Shown here piece after piece: positions 1 to 8,834 of a stretch of 64,000 nt of DNA. The stretch is from the NCBI GenBank assembly GCA_046349315.1, contig JAXMCQ010000012.1, forward strand, positions 98,856 through 162,855, written 5' to 3'. The position numbers and the translations under genes were made by a program. How positions within the stretch are numbered: position 1 is the first letter of the stretch; each line of letters opens with the position of its first letter. A model generated the notes under the pieces. The model was not told where the DNA came from and searched no databases. It saw only the letters and a list, made by a program, of their open reading frames with translations. The stretch comes from JAEUMG01 sp046349315. Lineage in GTDB: Bacteria > Pseudomonadota > Alphaproteobacteria > Rhizobiales > Aestuariivirgaceae.

Positions 1-26
1 CTATCGGGGCGGCGCTGTCAATTATT

Positions 27-599
27 TCAAGATTGAACTAATCGCCCGGTCTTGCGCGCATAATAGCGCCGTGCCTTGGCGCGGCTGCCGCACATCGCGG
101 TGATGCACCAGCGCTTCGAACGGTTGCGGGTGCGGTCGATGAACAGCCAGCCGCATCCGCCGCAGACCTTGACCCGGCTGACCGTCGGGGACAGTGCAAG
201 CGCCAGTGCGGAATGGGCGATTTGGGCCAGCGGTTTCGCATTCGCGGTGGTCGGAGCGAGGCCCTGCGGCGTGAGGATCATCGCCTTGCGATCGAGGAGT
301 GTTCGGTAGCGCTCAACGAGGCTCGCCCAGTCCTTGCCGGGCGAGGGCCGTGCCGTGGCCATGTCGCGAAACAGGCTGTCGATCGTCTCCCTCAGTGCGA
401 TGGCTTGCTTCAAGGAAGCTCGCCCACGCCATGGCAAGCCGGCAGCCCGAAACCATGCGGCCAGGTCGGCATGGCTTTTCAGGCGATCCTCGCGGCGCTC
501 AGGACGGTTGCGGTAAACAACCGTATTGGCGAAATCCAGGCATGCCACGCCGTTGATGAAGTGATGATTATGCCATTCGAAGGCCACGCCGGCATCCAT
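27..599 (-). CDS. ABATE/CGNR zinc-finger transcriptional regulator
   Basis: A 190-residue protein. The N-terminal half carries the ABATE (DUF1470) pattern, with GVACLDFANTVVYRNRP near residues 17-33. The C-terminal 50 residues form a CGNR zinc finger, seen as CGGCGWLFID followed by RNRSKRWCITAMCGSRAKARRYY, in which four cysteines would bind zinc and the basic helix would contact DNA. The family is thought to act as stress-responsive transcription regulators, but no target can be read here. It is divergent from the LivH-like permease, with a 37-base gap between the two starts. The product class is certain; the regulon is unknown. Confidence 0.85.
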   Translation of the reverse strand: MDAGVAFEWHNHHFINGVACLDFANTVVYRNRPERREDRLKSHADLAAWFRAAGLPWRGRASLKQAIALRETIDSLFRDMATARPSPGKDWASLVERYRTLLDRKAMILTPQGLAPTTANAKPLAQIAHSALALALSPTVSRVKVCGGCGWLFIDRTRNRSKRWCITAMCGSRAKARRYYARKTGRLVQS

Positions 600-636
600 T
601 GACAGGCTTAAGGTTGCGTCTCATTCTCACTATCAA

Positions 637-1653
637 ATGTGCTTTAGATGGTCAAAACATGTCGCGCTTGCCGCCGCTTTAGGCATTAGCTTCGCTTCGG
701 TATCTCCGGCCTGCGCCGGCGAGGCGATGCGCGATCTCGGCTATGGCCTGCAGCAGGGGCTCAATGCGCTGCAGATCGCGTGTCTCTATTCGCTATTGGC
801 GGTCGCCTATTCGCTGATCCATGGCGTTACCGGACGGATCATCCTTTCCTTTGGCGACGTCGCCATGTTTGCTGCCTTCTATATTTGCTACCTCATGATG
901 CTCGCGCTCGTCACCGGATGGCCGGTGGCGCTGGCGCTCACCCTCGTATTCCTCGCCGGCGCCATCGGCACCGCGGCACTGAGCGATGTCCTGCAGCGCG
1001 GCGTCTTTTCACCGCTTATCAAGGCGCCGAGCCAGGCGATCATGATCGCCTCGATCGGCGTGTCGATCGTACTTCAGGAAGCCATGCGGCTACATTCCGG
1101 CGGCCGCGAACAGTGGCTGCCTCCCTTCGCGACCGGCTCGCTCGTCGAAGGCGATTTCGACGGCTTTTCGGTCAGGGTCAGTTCCATGCAGGCGATCACG
1201 ATCCTGTTCGCAATCGGGCTCATCGTGGCGCTCGGTATCATCCTCAAGACGTCGCGCGCCGGACGTTACTGGCGGGCTTGCACGCAGAACCGAACGCTTG
1301 CCGCATTAAGCGGTATCAATGTCGAGCAGGTTACGCGGTTCACGGCCCTTGGCAGTGCGATCTTTGCCGCGGCCTCGGGCTGGATCCTCGCCGTCACCTA
1401 TGGCGGCGTCAGTTTCTATATGGGCCTCGTCCTTGGTCTCAAGGCGCTTTTTGCCTCCATCATCGGCGGCTTCGGAACGATCGGCGGGGCGATCGCGGGC
1501 GGCATTGCCCTTGCCGTGCTCGAAACCAGCTGGACGGCGCTTTTCCCGATCGTCTACCGCGATGTCGCCGTATTTCTGACCATCATCCTGGTGCTGGTGC
1601 TCAAGCCCGAGGGTCTCCTCGGCGTGGCGGTCCGGCGCGACAGCGAAGTCTAG
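637..1653 (+). CDS. LivH-type branched-chain amino acid ABC transporter permease (orphan)
   Basis: A 338-residue polytopic membrane protein of the LivH permease family (about eight hydrophobic segments; the glycine-rich ASIIGGFGTIGGAIAGG region near residue 275 is the family's ATPase-coupling loop). Ahead of the permease core lies a signal-peptide-like stretch (residues 8-28, ending in an ACA-GE cleavage-like site). UrtB-type permeases have such an extension. An ATG at 727 would give a standard 308-residue LivH without it; neither start has a strong Shine-Dalgarno. No livM, livF, livG or binding protein gene is present in the window, so its partners must be encoded elsewhere. A small lipoprotein gene follows 10 bases downstream. 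Confidence 0.8.
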   Translation: MCFRWSKHVALAAALGISFASVSPACAGEAMRDLGYGLQQGLNALQIACLYSLLAVAYSLIHGVTGRIILSFGDVAMFAAFYICYLMMLALVTGWPVALALTLVFLAGAIGTAALSDVLQRGVFSPLIKAPSQAIMIASIGVSIVLQEAMRLHSGGREQWLPPFATGSLVEGDFDGFSVRVSSMQAITILFAIGLIVALGIILKTSRAGRYWRACTQNRTLAALSGINVEQVTRFTALGSAIFAAASGWILAVTYGGVSFYMGLVLGLKALFASIIGGFGTIGGAIAGGIALAVLETSWTALFPIVYRDVAVFLTIILVLVLKPEGLLGVAVRRDSEV

Positions 1654-1663
1654 GAGCGAAGCC

Positions 1664-2116
1664 ATGCGTCCTTTCATTGGGCTCGTCATCATCCTGTTCG
1701 CCCTGATGGGCTGCAAGGAGGATCCGAACGCGCCCTATCTCGAATTTGCCGGTGGCGGCTTCATCTTCAACTACAGGAATGCGGAAGCCTTTTACGGCTT
1801 TGTCGCCAAGCCTCTCAGAAGTCTGCCGGAAGGTTCGGTGATCGAAGCGCAGTTCGAGGTTCCCAATTCTTCCACACCCTATGTCGTGACCGAGGCGGTC
1901 AAGCCCGGAGTGCTGCAATTCATGTTCCGCACCTCTGATCTCAGAGGCATCGAGAAGGGCCATCCCTACAAGGCTGTCATGCGGCTTCTTGCCTCGCCGT
2001 CGGGGCCCGAGATAGCGCGGTATGAGCGGACCTTCCATACCGATGTCGAGCAGGCGAGCCTCCCTGACAAGCCGCTTGTCGTCGGGCCGGGCTATCAGCC
2101 CAACCCCAATCCCTAA
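1664..2116 (+). CDS. Small predicted lipoprotein, function unknown
   Basis: A 150-residue protein beginning with a short lipoprotein signal: a basic start, a hydrophobic run, then the lipobox ALMGC with Cys-17 as the predicted lipidated residue. The mature part (residues 18-150) is soluble and looks beta-rich, ending in a proline/asparagine tail. I do not recognise a domain. It starts 10 bases after the LivH-like permease and is probably co-transcribed, so a periplasmic role linked to that permease is possible but unproven. A gap of about 100 bases without obvious signals separates it from the glutamate dehydrogenase gene. Confidence 0.65.
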   Translation: MRPFIGLVIILFALMGCKEDPNAPYLEFAGGGFIFNYRNAEAFYGFVAKPLRSLPEGSVIEAQFEVPNSSTPYVVTEAVKPGVLQFMFRTSDLRGIEKGHPYKAVMRLLASPSGPEIARYERTFHTDVEQASLPDKPLVVGPGYQPNPNP

Positions 2117-2214
2117 GCCGCCCGCGGCGTTCACCAACCTGCCATCCTGCCCGGCTATGGCGTCAAACCGCCCGGCCGGAGTAAGCTTTTCCGGCCTCGC
2201 CGCAACCTGAGGAG

Positions 2215-5200
2215 ATGGCCATGGCCGCCGACGATGGACTAACCCAACTCGTCGCCAGCACGTCGCAAAAGGCGCAATCCGACGGAGAAAAGTCGTTCAT
2301 CCGGCTGCTCTTCGATTCAGCCCTTGCCGAGGATCTCGTCGGTTACTCGCCCGCCGACCTCGCGGCGCTTGCCGCCGGGCGCTTGGCTTTCCTCGCCGAA
2401 CGTCAGCCCGGGCGGGCGAAAGTATCGGTGACCAATCCGCCCGGCGCTTTCGCGGGCGTCACCTTCATCGACATCGCCAATGACGACATGCCGTTCCTGG
2501 TCGATTCGACCCTGGCGCTCCTCAATGAACATGGCTTTGCAATCTCGCTGGTATTGCACCCCATTCTGGCTCTGAGGCGCGACGCCGCTGGCAAGCTCCT
2601 CGAGATACTGGAAAAGCCTTCCCCCGCACCGGGCGTCATCCGCGAAAGCCTGATGCATATCGAGATTGCGCGGCTCGACGACGAGCCGATGCTGGCGCAG
2701 CTTGAAGCCGACATCAAAGCGGTGCTCGCCGATGTGCGCGTCGCGGTGCTCGACTGGCAGACGATGATCCGGCGGCTGAAAGACGCGATTGCACAGTATC
2801 AGAGCAATCCGCCGCCGATCCCCATGGAGGATCTGACCGAGTCGATCGCCTTCCTGCATTGGATGGCCGACAATCATTTCACCTTCCTGGGCATGCGCGA
2901 ATATGTCTTCGACGGCGGGGTGGAGGCCGGCGAATTGAAGCCGGTGCCGCAAACGGGGCTCGGCGTCCTGCGCGCCCCGGAAGTCGGCGTCGTGCGCCGG
3001 CGCGGCAAGCTCGTGGCCATGACGCCGCAGATCCGCGCCTTCTTCAAGCAGCCCGATCCGCTGATCATCACCAAGGCCGATCTGCGCGCCCAAGTGCACC
3101 GGCGCAGCAACATGGACTATGTCGGCATCAAGCTCTTCGGCCGCAATGGTGAGCTCACCGGCGAGTTGCGCATGGTCGGGCTTTTCACATCGTCGGCCTA
3201 CACGCAAAACCCGAACGAGATCCCGCTGCTGCGGCGCAAGCTTCGCCAGGTTATCGCGATGAGCGGCTTTGCGCCGTCGAGCCATTCCGGCAAGGCGTTT
3301 GAAAGTGTGCTCGAGCATTTCCCGCGTGATGAATTGTTCCAGATCGATGTCGAATCGCTCGATCACATCGCCCGCGGCGTCCTTCGCCTCGAGGAGCGCC
3401 CGCGCATCCGTCTGTTCGTGCGCCGCGACCGGTTCGACCGCTTCGTATCTGCCTTCGTCTTCATCCCGCGCGAGCGCTTCAATACCGAATTGCGCGAGCG
3501 GGTCGGCGCGCTGCTCGCCCAGGCCTATGACGGCAAGATCGTCAGCTTCGAGCCTTATTTCGGCGAGGCGATGCTGGTGCGCGTCCATTTCATCGTCGAG
3601 CGAACCGGCGCGGGTGACGTCAATCCCGATATCCCGGAACTCGAACAGGCCATCGCGGCTGAGATTCACAGTTGGGAAGATCGCCTCGAATCCGCACTCA
3701 GGCAGGCAGGCGCCAATTCGGCGCGCATCGGCCGGTGGAAGAATGCGTTTCCTGCCGGCTATCGCGCGACGCGCGATGCGGGCCGCGCACTTCAGGATAT
3801 CGCCGAGCTTGAAACGCTAATCGATGAAGAATCGGTTTCGGTCGAGTTCGTCAAGCCCGGCAGCGGCTATGAACGCGACTGCGTCTTGCGGCTCTATCAT
3901 CGCGGACCGCCCGTTCCCTTGTCGCGCCGGCTCCCCATCCTCACCAATATGGGTTTCATGTCGATCGCGGAAACGACCCATCTGCTCAGGCCCGATAGCG
4001 CCAACGGCCGATTTGCCGTTATCCATGAGACCTTGCTCGAAAGTGCGGATGCCGCGCCGATCGATCTGGCCGCCCGCGCCGAACTCCTCGAACGCACCTT
4101 CATCGCGGTGTGGACCGGGCAGGCCGAAAATGACGTCCTCAATGCGCTGACACTGCAAAGCGGCATGGGCTGGCGCGACATCGCGCTGCTTCGCGCTTTC
4201 GGGCGCTATCTGCGGCAGACGGCAAGTAGTTATTCGGTCGAGTATCTGAACCAGACGCTCGTCAAGCACAAAGCCTTGGCGATCCGCCTTGTCGCCATGT
4301 TCAAGGCATTGTTCGACCCCGCCAATGTCGATGAATCGCAAGCCCAGGCGGAAGCCGCGGCGATCGAAGCGGCACTCGACCAAGTCGAGAGCCTCGATGA
4401 GGACCGAATCTTACGAAACTATCTCAATCTCGTTTCTGCCATCCTGCGCACCAATTACTTCCAATCGAGCGATGGTGCGGCGCGCCCGACCATCAGCTTC
4501 AAGCTCGACAGTGCCAAGATCGAAATGCTGCCCGAGCCGAAGCCTTTCGCCGAAATCTTCGTCTATTCGCCCGATGTCGAGGCGATCCATCTGCGCGGCG
4601 GCCCCATTGCGCGCGGCGGCATTCGCTGGTCGGACCGGCCGGAGGATTTCCGCACGGAAGTTCTGGGGCTCGCCAAGGCGCAGAACGTCAAGAACGCCGT
4701 CATCGTGCCGGTTGGCGCCAAGGGCGGGTTCGTGCCGAAGAAACTGCCGGCGAACCCCCGCGAGGCGATCCAGGCGGAAGCCATCCGCACCTATAAGCTC
4801 TTCATCTCGAGCCTGCTCGATCTCACCGACAATGCGCTTGGCGGAAAGATCGAGCCGCCGATCGACACGGTACGCCGCGATGGCGACGATCCCTATCTGG
4901 TGGTTGCGGCGGATAAGGGCACGGCAAGCTTCTCCGATATCGCCAATGCGCTCTCGGAAGCCGATCATTTCTGGCTCGGCGATGCCTTCGCTTCGGGCGG
5001 CTCTGCCGGCTATGACCACAAGAAGATGGGCATCACGGCGCGCGGCGCCTGGGAAGCCGTAAAGCGGCATTTCCGCGAGGCCGATGTCGACATCCAGACG
5101 ACGCCCTTCACGGTGCTGGGCATCGGCGACATGTCGGGCGATGTCTTCGGCAATGGCATGCTCCTGTCGCACCAGACCAGGCTCATTGCCGCCTTCGATC

Positions 5201-7014
5201 ATCGCGACATTTTCATCGATCCCGACCCCGATCCCGAAATCTCCTTCAAGGAGCGCGAACGCCTGTTTCAATTGCCGCGCTCAAGCTGGCAGGATTACGA
5301 CAAGGCGGCGCTGTCTCCCGGCGGCGGCATCTATTCGCGGCGCCTCAAGTCGATCCCGCTCGATGCGACACTGAAGCGGCTTACCGGTCTTGCGCGCGAT
5401 CAGGCAACGCCGCAGGAACTCATCAACGCCTTGCTCAAGATCAAGGTCGATCTCATCTGGTTCGGCGGCATCGGCACCTATATCAAGGCGTCGGGCGAGA
5501 CCAATGCCGAATGCGGCGACCGCAGCAATGATTTGTTGCGCGTTTCGGCCAGCGAGTTGAATGCAAGAGTCATCGGCGAGGGCGCCAATCTTGCCGTCAC
5601 CCAGCGCGGGCGCATCGAATTTGCGCAGATGGGCGGGCGCATCAACACCGATGCGGTCGACAATTCGGCGGGCGTTAACTCCTCCGACATGGAGGTCAAT
5701 ATCAAGATCGCGCTCGGCCGCGCCGAAGCAGAGGGCAAGCTCACGCGCGAAGCGCGCAATGCCTTGCTCGCCAGCATGACCGATGCGGTTGCGGCGTTGG
5801 TGCTGCGCAACAACTTCCTCCAGCCCTTGTGCCTCACCCTCGCGGTGGCGCAAGGCACCGAGGAGAATGGCTTTGCCATGCAGCTCATGCAGTCGCTCGA
5901 GCGGCGCGGGCTTCTTGATCGCAAGCTCGAATTCCTGCCCAGCGATGCGGTGATCGCCGAACGCGACTCGCGCGGCGAGGGCCTGACGCGGCCCGAATTT
6001 GCCGTCCTGATGGCCTATGCGAAACTCGCCTTGCATGAGGATCTGTTGGGCAGTCCGGTTCCCGACGATCCTTATTTCTCGCGCGAATTGTTCCGCTATT
6101 TCCCGAAGCGCATGCAGGAGACGTACGCAAGCGAAATCGCCTCGCACAAACTGCGCCGCGAGATCATCGCAACCATGCTGTCCAACAGCATGATCAATCG
6201 CGGCGGGCCCGCTTTCGTCACGCGGCTTTCGGAAGAGACGGGTGCAAGCGTTGCCGAGATTGCGGCGGCCTCGGCGCTCGCACGCGACAGTTTTCGCTTG
6301 CGCGCGCTCAACACCGCCGTCGATGAACTCGACAACAAGGTCGAAGGGCGCATCCAGACCGAGCTTTATCTCGATGCGCAGGCACTCCTGAAGCTGGCGA
6401 CGGTGTGGTATCTGCGCCATGAACGGCTGACCGACGGTCTCGAAGCGCTCATCGCGCGCTACGAGCGGGGCATTGATGAGGTCGCCGCAAAGCTCGTGGA
6501 ATTCGTACCGGCCAAATCGCAGGACGACGTTGCATCTCGCATCGCGGAGCTCGAGAAGGCCGGCGTTCCCGCCGATCTCGCGCAGAAATTTGCCTGGCAG
6601 CGCCATGTCCAGCGCGCGCCTGATGTGGTCAAGATTGCGGACGAGACAGGTGCGACGATCGATGCGGTGGCGCGCGCGCTTTACGCATCGGCTGCCGATC
6701 TTGGCGTCGACCGATTGATTGCGGAAGGCGGCAAGCTCACCGCCAAGGACTTCGTCGAGCGCCAGGCGATCAACCGATTGTTGACGCAGGTCTTCAACGC
6801 GCATCGCTCGCTTGTCGCGCGTGCCGTAACCGAGGCTGGAACCGAGGCCAACCAGGCCTGGGATCTATGGAAGTCGCATCATGCCGCGCGGTTCGGCAAG
6901 GCGCAGGCTTTGCTTGCGAACCTTCTCGCCGAGCGAACCTTCACGCTCGCCCGCCTCATGGTTGCCCAAGGCGTGCTGTATGATCTGGTGAATACGGAAG
7001 CGCGATCCGCCTAG
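2215..7014 (+). CDS. gdhB: NAD-specific glutamate dehydrogenase, large (about 180 kDa) type
   Basis: A 1599-residue protein, the size typical of the L_180 class that oxidatively deaminates glutamate to 2-oxoglutarate with NAD. The N-terminal ~700 residues are the regulatory ACT-like region. The catalytic core begins near residue 800 with GGIRWSDRPEDFRTEVLGL and the lysine-containing PVGAKGGFVPKK. The nucleotide domain contains IGEGANLAVTQRGRIEF near residue 1119 and a conserved GRINTDAVDNSAGVNSSD stretch. The chosen ATG follows GAGG; a second ATG two codons later is equally usable. The 3' end converges on purH, and the two stop codons share two bases. Probably monocistronic. Confidence 0.96.
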   Translation: MAMAADDGLTQLVASTSQKAQSDGEKSFIRLLFDSALAEDLVGYSPADLAALAAGRLAFLAERQPGRAKVSVTNPPGAFAGVTFIDIANDDMPFLVDSTLALLNEHGFAISLVLHPILALRRDAAGKLLEILEKPSPAPGVIRESLMHIEIARLDDEPMLAQLEADIKAVLADVRVAVLDWQTMIRRLKDAIAQYQSNPPPIPMEDLTESIAFLHWMADNHFTFLGMREYVFDGGVEAGELKPVPQTGLGVLRAPEVGVVRRRGKLVAMTPQIRAFFKQPDPLIITKADLRAQVHRRSNMDYVGIKLFGRNGELTGELRMVGLFTSSAYTQNPNEIPLLRRKLRQVIAMSGFAPSSHSGKAFESVLEHFPRDELFQIDVESLDHIARGVLRLEERPRIRLFVRRDRFDRFVSAFVFIPRERFNTELRERVGALLAQAYDGKIVSFEPYFGEAMLVRVHFIVERTGAGDVNPDIPELEQAIAAEIHSWEDRLESALRQAGANSARIGRWKNAFPAGYRATRDAGRALQDIAELETLIDEESVSVEFVKPGSGYERDCVLRLYHRGPPVPLSRRLPILTNMGFMSIAETTHLLRPDSANGRFAVIHETLLESADAAPIDLAARAELLERTFIAVWTGQAENDVLNALTLQSGMGWRDIALLRAFGRYLRQTASSYSVEYLNQTLVKHKALAIRLVAMFKALFDPANVDESQAQAEAAAIEAALDQVESLDEDRILRNYLNLVSAILRTNYFQSSDGAARPTISFKLDSAKIEMLPEPKPFAEIFVYSPDVEAIHLRGGPIARGGIRWSDRPEDFRTEVLGLAKAQNVKNAVIVPVGAKGGFVPKKLPANPREAIQAEAIRTYKLFISSLLDLTDNALGGKIEPPIDTVRRDGDDPYLVVAADKGTASFSDIANALSEADHFWLGDAFASGGSAGYDHKKMGITARGAWEAVKRHFREADVDIQTTPFTVLGIGDMSGDVFGNGMLLSHQTRLIAAFDHRDIFIDPDPDPEISFKERERLFQLPRSSWQDYDKAALSPGGGIYSRRLKSIPLDATLKRLTGLARDQATPQELINALLKIKVDLIWFGGIGTYIKASGETNAECGDRSNDLLRVSASELNARVIGEGANLAVTQRGRIEFAQMGGRINTDAVDNSAGVNSSDMEVNIKIALGRAEAEGKLTREARNALLASMTDAVAALVLRNNFLQPLCLTLAVAQGTEENGFAMQLMQSLERRGLLDRKLEFLPSDAVIAERDSRGEGLTRPEFAVLMAYAKLALHEDLLGSPVPDDPYFSRELFRYFPKRMQETYASEIASHKLRREIIATMLSNSMINRGGPAFVTRLSEETGASVAEIAAASALARDSFRLRALNTAVDELDNKVEGRIQTELYLDAQALLKLATVWYLRHERLTDGLEALIARYERGIDEVAAKLVEFVPAKSQDDVASRIAELEKAGVPADLAQKFAWQRHVQRAPDVVKIADETGATIDAVARALYASAADLGVDRLIAEGGKLTAKDFVERQAINRLLTQVFNAHRSLVARAVTEAGTEANQAWDLWKSHHAARFGKAQALLANLLAERTFTLARLMVAQGVLYDLVNTEARSA

Positions 7015-8594
7015 TGCCTGAAATGCCGCAAGCCGGTAAACACCATGGCGATGCCGGCCTTGTCAGCCGCGGCGATGACATCGGCGTCATTCACCGAACC
7101 GCCGGGCTGGATCACCGCGGTCGCGCCGGCGGCAATCGCGGCCAGTAATCCGTCGGCAAAGGGGAAGAAGGCATCCGAGGCGACCACCGAGCCTTGCGTG
7201 AGCGGCGCCTCCGTTCCCTGCGCTGCCGCGGCTTCGGCGCTCTTGCTCGCGGCGATGCGGCTGGAATCGACGCGCGACATTTGCCCCGCACCGATGCCAA
7301 CGGTTGCGCCGTCCTTGGCATAAACGATTGCATTCGACTTCACATGCTTGGCGATGGTGAAGGCGAAGATGAGATCGGCCATTTCCGCCGCGCTTGGCTC
7401 ACGCCGCGTGACAATCTTCAAAGCATCGCGGTCGAGAACAGTTGCATCGCGCGATTGCACGAGGAAGCCGCCTGATACCGATTTGAATGTTCGCATTTCG
7501 GCTTGTGGATCGGGCAATGGATCGACGAGCAGCAAACGCAAATTCTTCTTAGCGGCAATGGTGCCGCGCGCTTCAACCGAGGCATCGGGTGCGATGATGA
7601 CTTCGGTGAAGAGCTTGACGATCTCGCCGGCAGCTTCCGCATCGATAGCGCGGTTGAAGGCGACAATGCCGCCGAACGCGCTCACCGGATCGCAGCGCAA
7701 GGCCTTGGCATAGGCCTCGGCCACGGTCTCGCCCAAGGCGACGCCGCAGGGATTGGCATGTTTGACAATGACGCAGGCCGCGGATGTTTTTGGATCGAAC
7801 TCGCTGACACATTCGAGCGCGGCGTCGGCATCGTTGATGTTGTTATAGGAGAGTTCCTTGCCCTGAATCTGGCGGGCCGCGGCAAGTCCGGTTGCACTCA
7901 CGCCGCTGCGGTAGAAGGCGCCTTGTTGATGCGGGTTCTCGCCATAACGCAATGATTGCAGAAGCCTGCCGGAAATCGTGAGACGCTCTGGCGTTGAATC
8001 GCCCAATTCGCGGGCAAACCATTGCGCGATCGCTGAATCATAGGCAGCCGTGCGGCTGAAAGCCTTGGCGGCGAGCTTGCGGCGCAATGCGATGCTGGTG
8101 CCACCTTGGTGCGCATCCATCTCGGCAATGACGGATGAGTAATCGGCAGGATCGGTGACGACCGTCAGCCAGTCGTGATTCTTGGCCGCGCTCCGGATCA
8201 TCGCCGGTCCGCCAATATCGATATTCTCGATGCCCTCATCCCAGCCTTTGCCGGCGGCGATGGTTGCTTCGAAGGGATAGAGATTGACGACCAGCAGATC
8301 GATCGGCGCGATGTCGTGCGCTTCCAGAGCCTCCCGATGCGCCGGCCTGCCGCGCGCTGCGAGAAGGCCGCCATGCACCTTGGGATGCAATGTCTTGACG
8401 CGCCCGTCCATGATCTCGGGGAAATCGGTTACGGCCGAAATGTCAGTGACCTTCAAACCCAAATCGCGGAGTGCCTTGGCGGTGCCACCGGTCGAAACCA
8501 GTTCGACATCGTAGCGCTTCAATGCCAATGCGAGTTCCGCAAGACCGGTCTTGTCGGATACGGAAATGACGGCGCGACGAATGGGATGTTGCAT
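7011..8594 (-). CDS. purH: Bifunctional AICAR formyltransferase / IMP cyclohydrolase
   Basis: A 527-residue protein, full length for PurH, which catalyses the last two steps of IMP synthesis. The N-terminal IMP cyclohydrolase domain (about residues 1-200) has the MGS-like start RRAVISVSDKTGLAELA and SVVTDFPEIMDGRVKTLHPK-type motifs. The C-terminal AICAR transformylase domain contains the KHANPCG catalytic signature near residue 265. It is the last gene of a minus-strand series htpX-rsmB-heparinase-purH; a 240-base gap with a hairpin repeat precedes it. Its stop codon overlaps that of glutamate dehydrogenase on the other strand. Confidence 0.97.
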   Translation of the reverse strand: MQHPIRRAVISVSDKTGLAELALALKRYDVELVSTGGTAKALRDLGLKVTDISAVTDFPEIMDGRVKTLHPKVHGGLLAARGRPAHREALEAHDIAPIDLLVVNLYPFEATIAAGKGWDEGIENIDIGGPAMIRSAAKNHDWLTVVTDPADYSSVIAEMDAHQGGTSIALRRKLAAKAFSRTAAYDSAIAQWFARELGDSTPERLTISGRLLQSLRYGENPHQQGAFYRSGVSATGLAAARQIQGKELSYNNINDADAALECVSEFDPKTSAACVIVKHANPCGVALGETVAEAYAKALRCDPVSAFGGIVAFNRAIDAEAAGEIVKLFTEVIIAPDASVEARGTIAAKKNLRLLLVDPLPDPQAEMRTFKSVSGGFLVQSRDATVLDRDALKIVTRREPSAAEMADLIFAFTIAKHVKSNAIVYAKDGATVGIGAGQMSRVDSSRIAASKSAEAAAAQGTEAPLTQGSVVASDAFFPFADGLLAAIAAGATAVIQPGGSVNDADVIAAADKAGIAMVFTGLRHFRH

Positions 8595-8655
8595 GGTCTA
8601 TTCGTGTTCAGTGCGTTGCCGGGCCGGCGCAACGAGATCGAACTCCCTCAACAAA

Positions 8656-8764
8656 CCTCATGGTGAGGTGCCCGCGAAGCGGGCCTCGAACCATGCCCAA
8701 CAGGCAAGGCCGTGCCGTTTCGCGCCCTTCGAGGCATCGCTTTGCGATGCACCTCAGGGCGAGG
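8656..8764. repeat. Intergenic multi-hairpin repeat
   Basis: The gap between purH and the heparinase-like gene holds a compound inverted repeat: outer arms related to CCTCATGGTGAGGTGC and GCACCTCAGGGCGAGG enclose two small hairpins, GCCCGC-GAA-GCGGGC and GCATCGC-TTT-GCGATGC. The pattern CTCATGGTGAGGTGCCC is a common dispersed intergenic element in Rhizobiales genomes. It may act as an mRNA-stabilising or terminating structure, but no T-run follows. Confidence 0.6.
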
Positions 8765-8834
8765 CGAGAAAGAGGCGGTCTCAGAGCGACATGCCCTGAA
8801 GCGCAGGCCATAGCATGTTTGCGCGGTGGGTCTA

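Noticed and set aside
780..1706. A 308-residue alternate frame within the LivH-like gene
   Set aside because: Arginine/histidine-rich shadow; the LivH frame has clear family sequence.
2317..3669. A 450-residue open frame on the minus strand inside glutamate dehydrogenase
   Set aside because: It is a GC-rich antisense shadow of a clearly real gene; its translation is arginine/aspartate/histidine rich with no family motif.
5281..6804. A 507-residue minus-strand frame inside glutamate dehydrogenase
   Set aside because: Same reason: mirror frame of the catalytic domain, no ribosome site, no domain.
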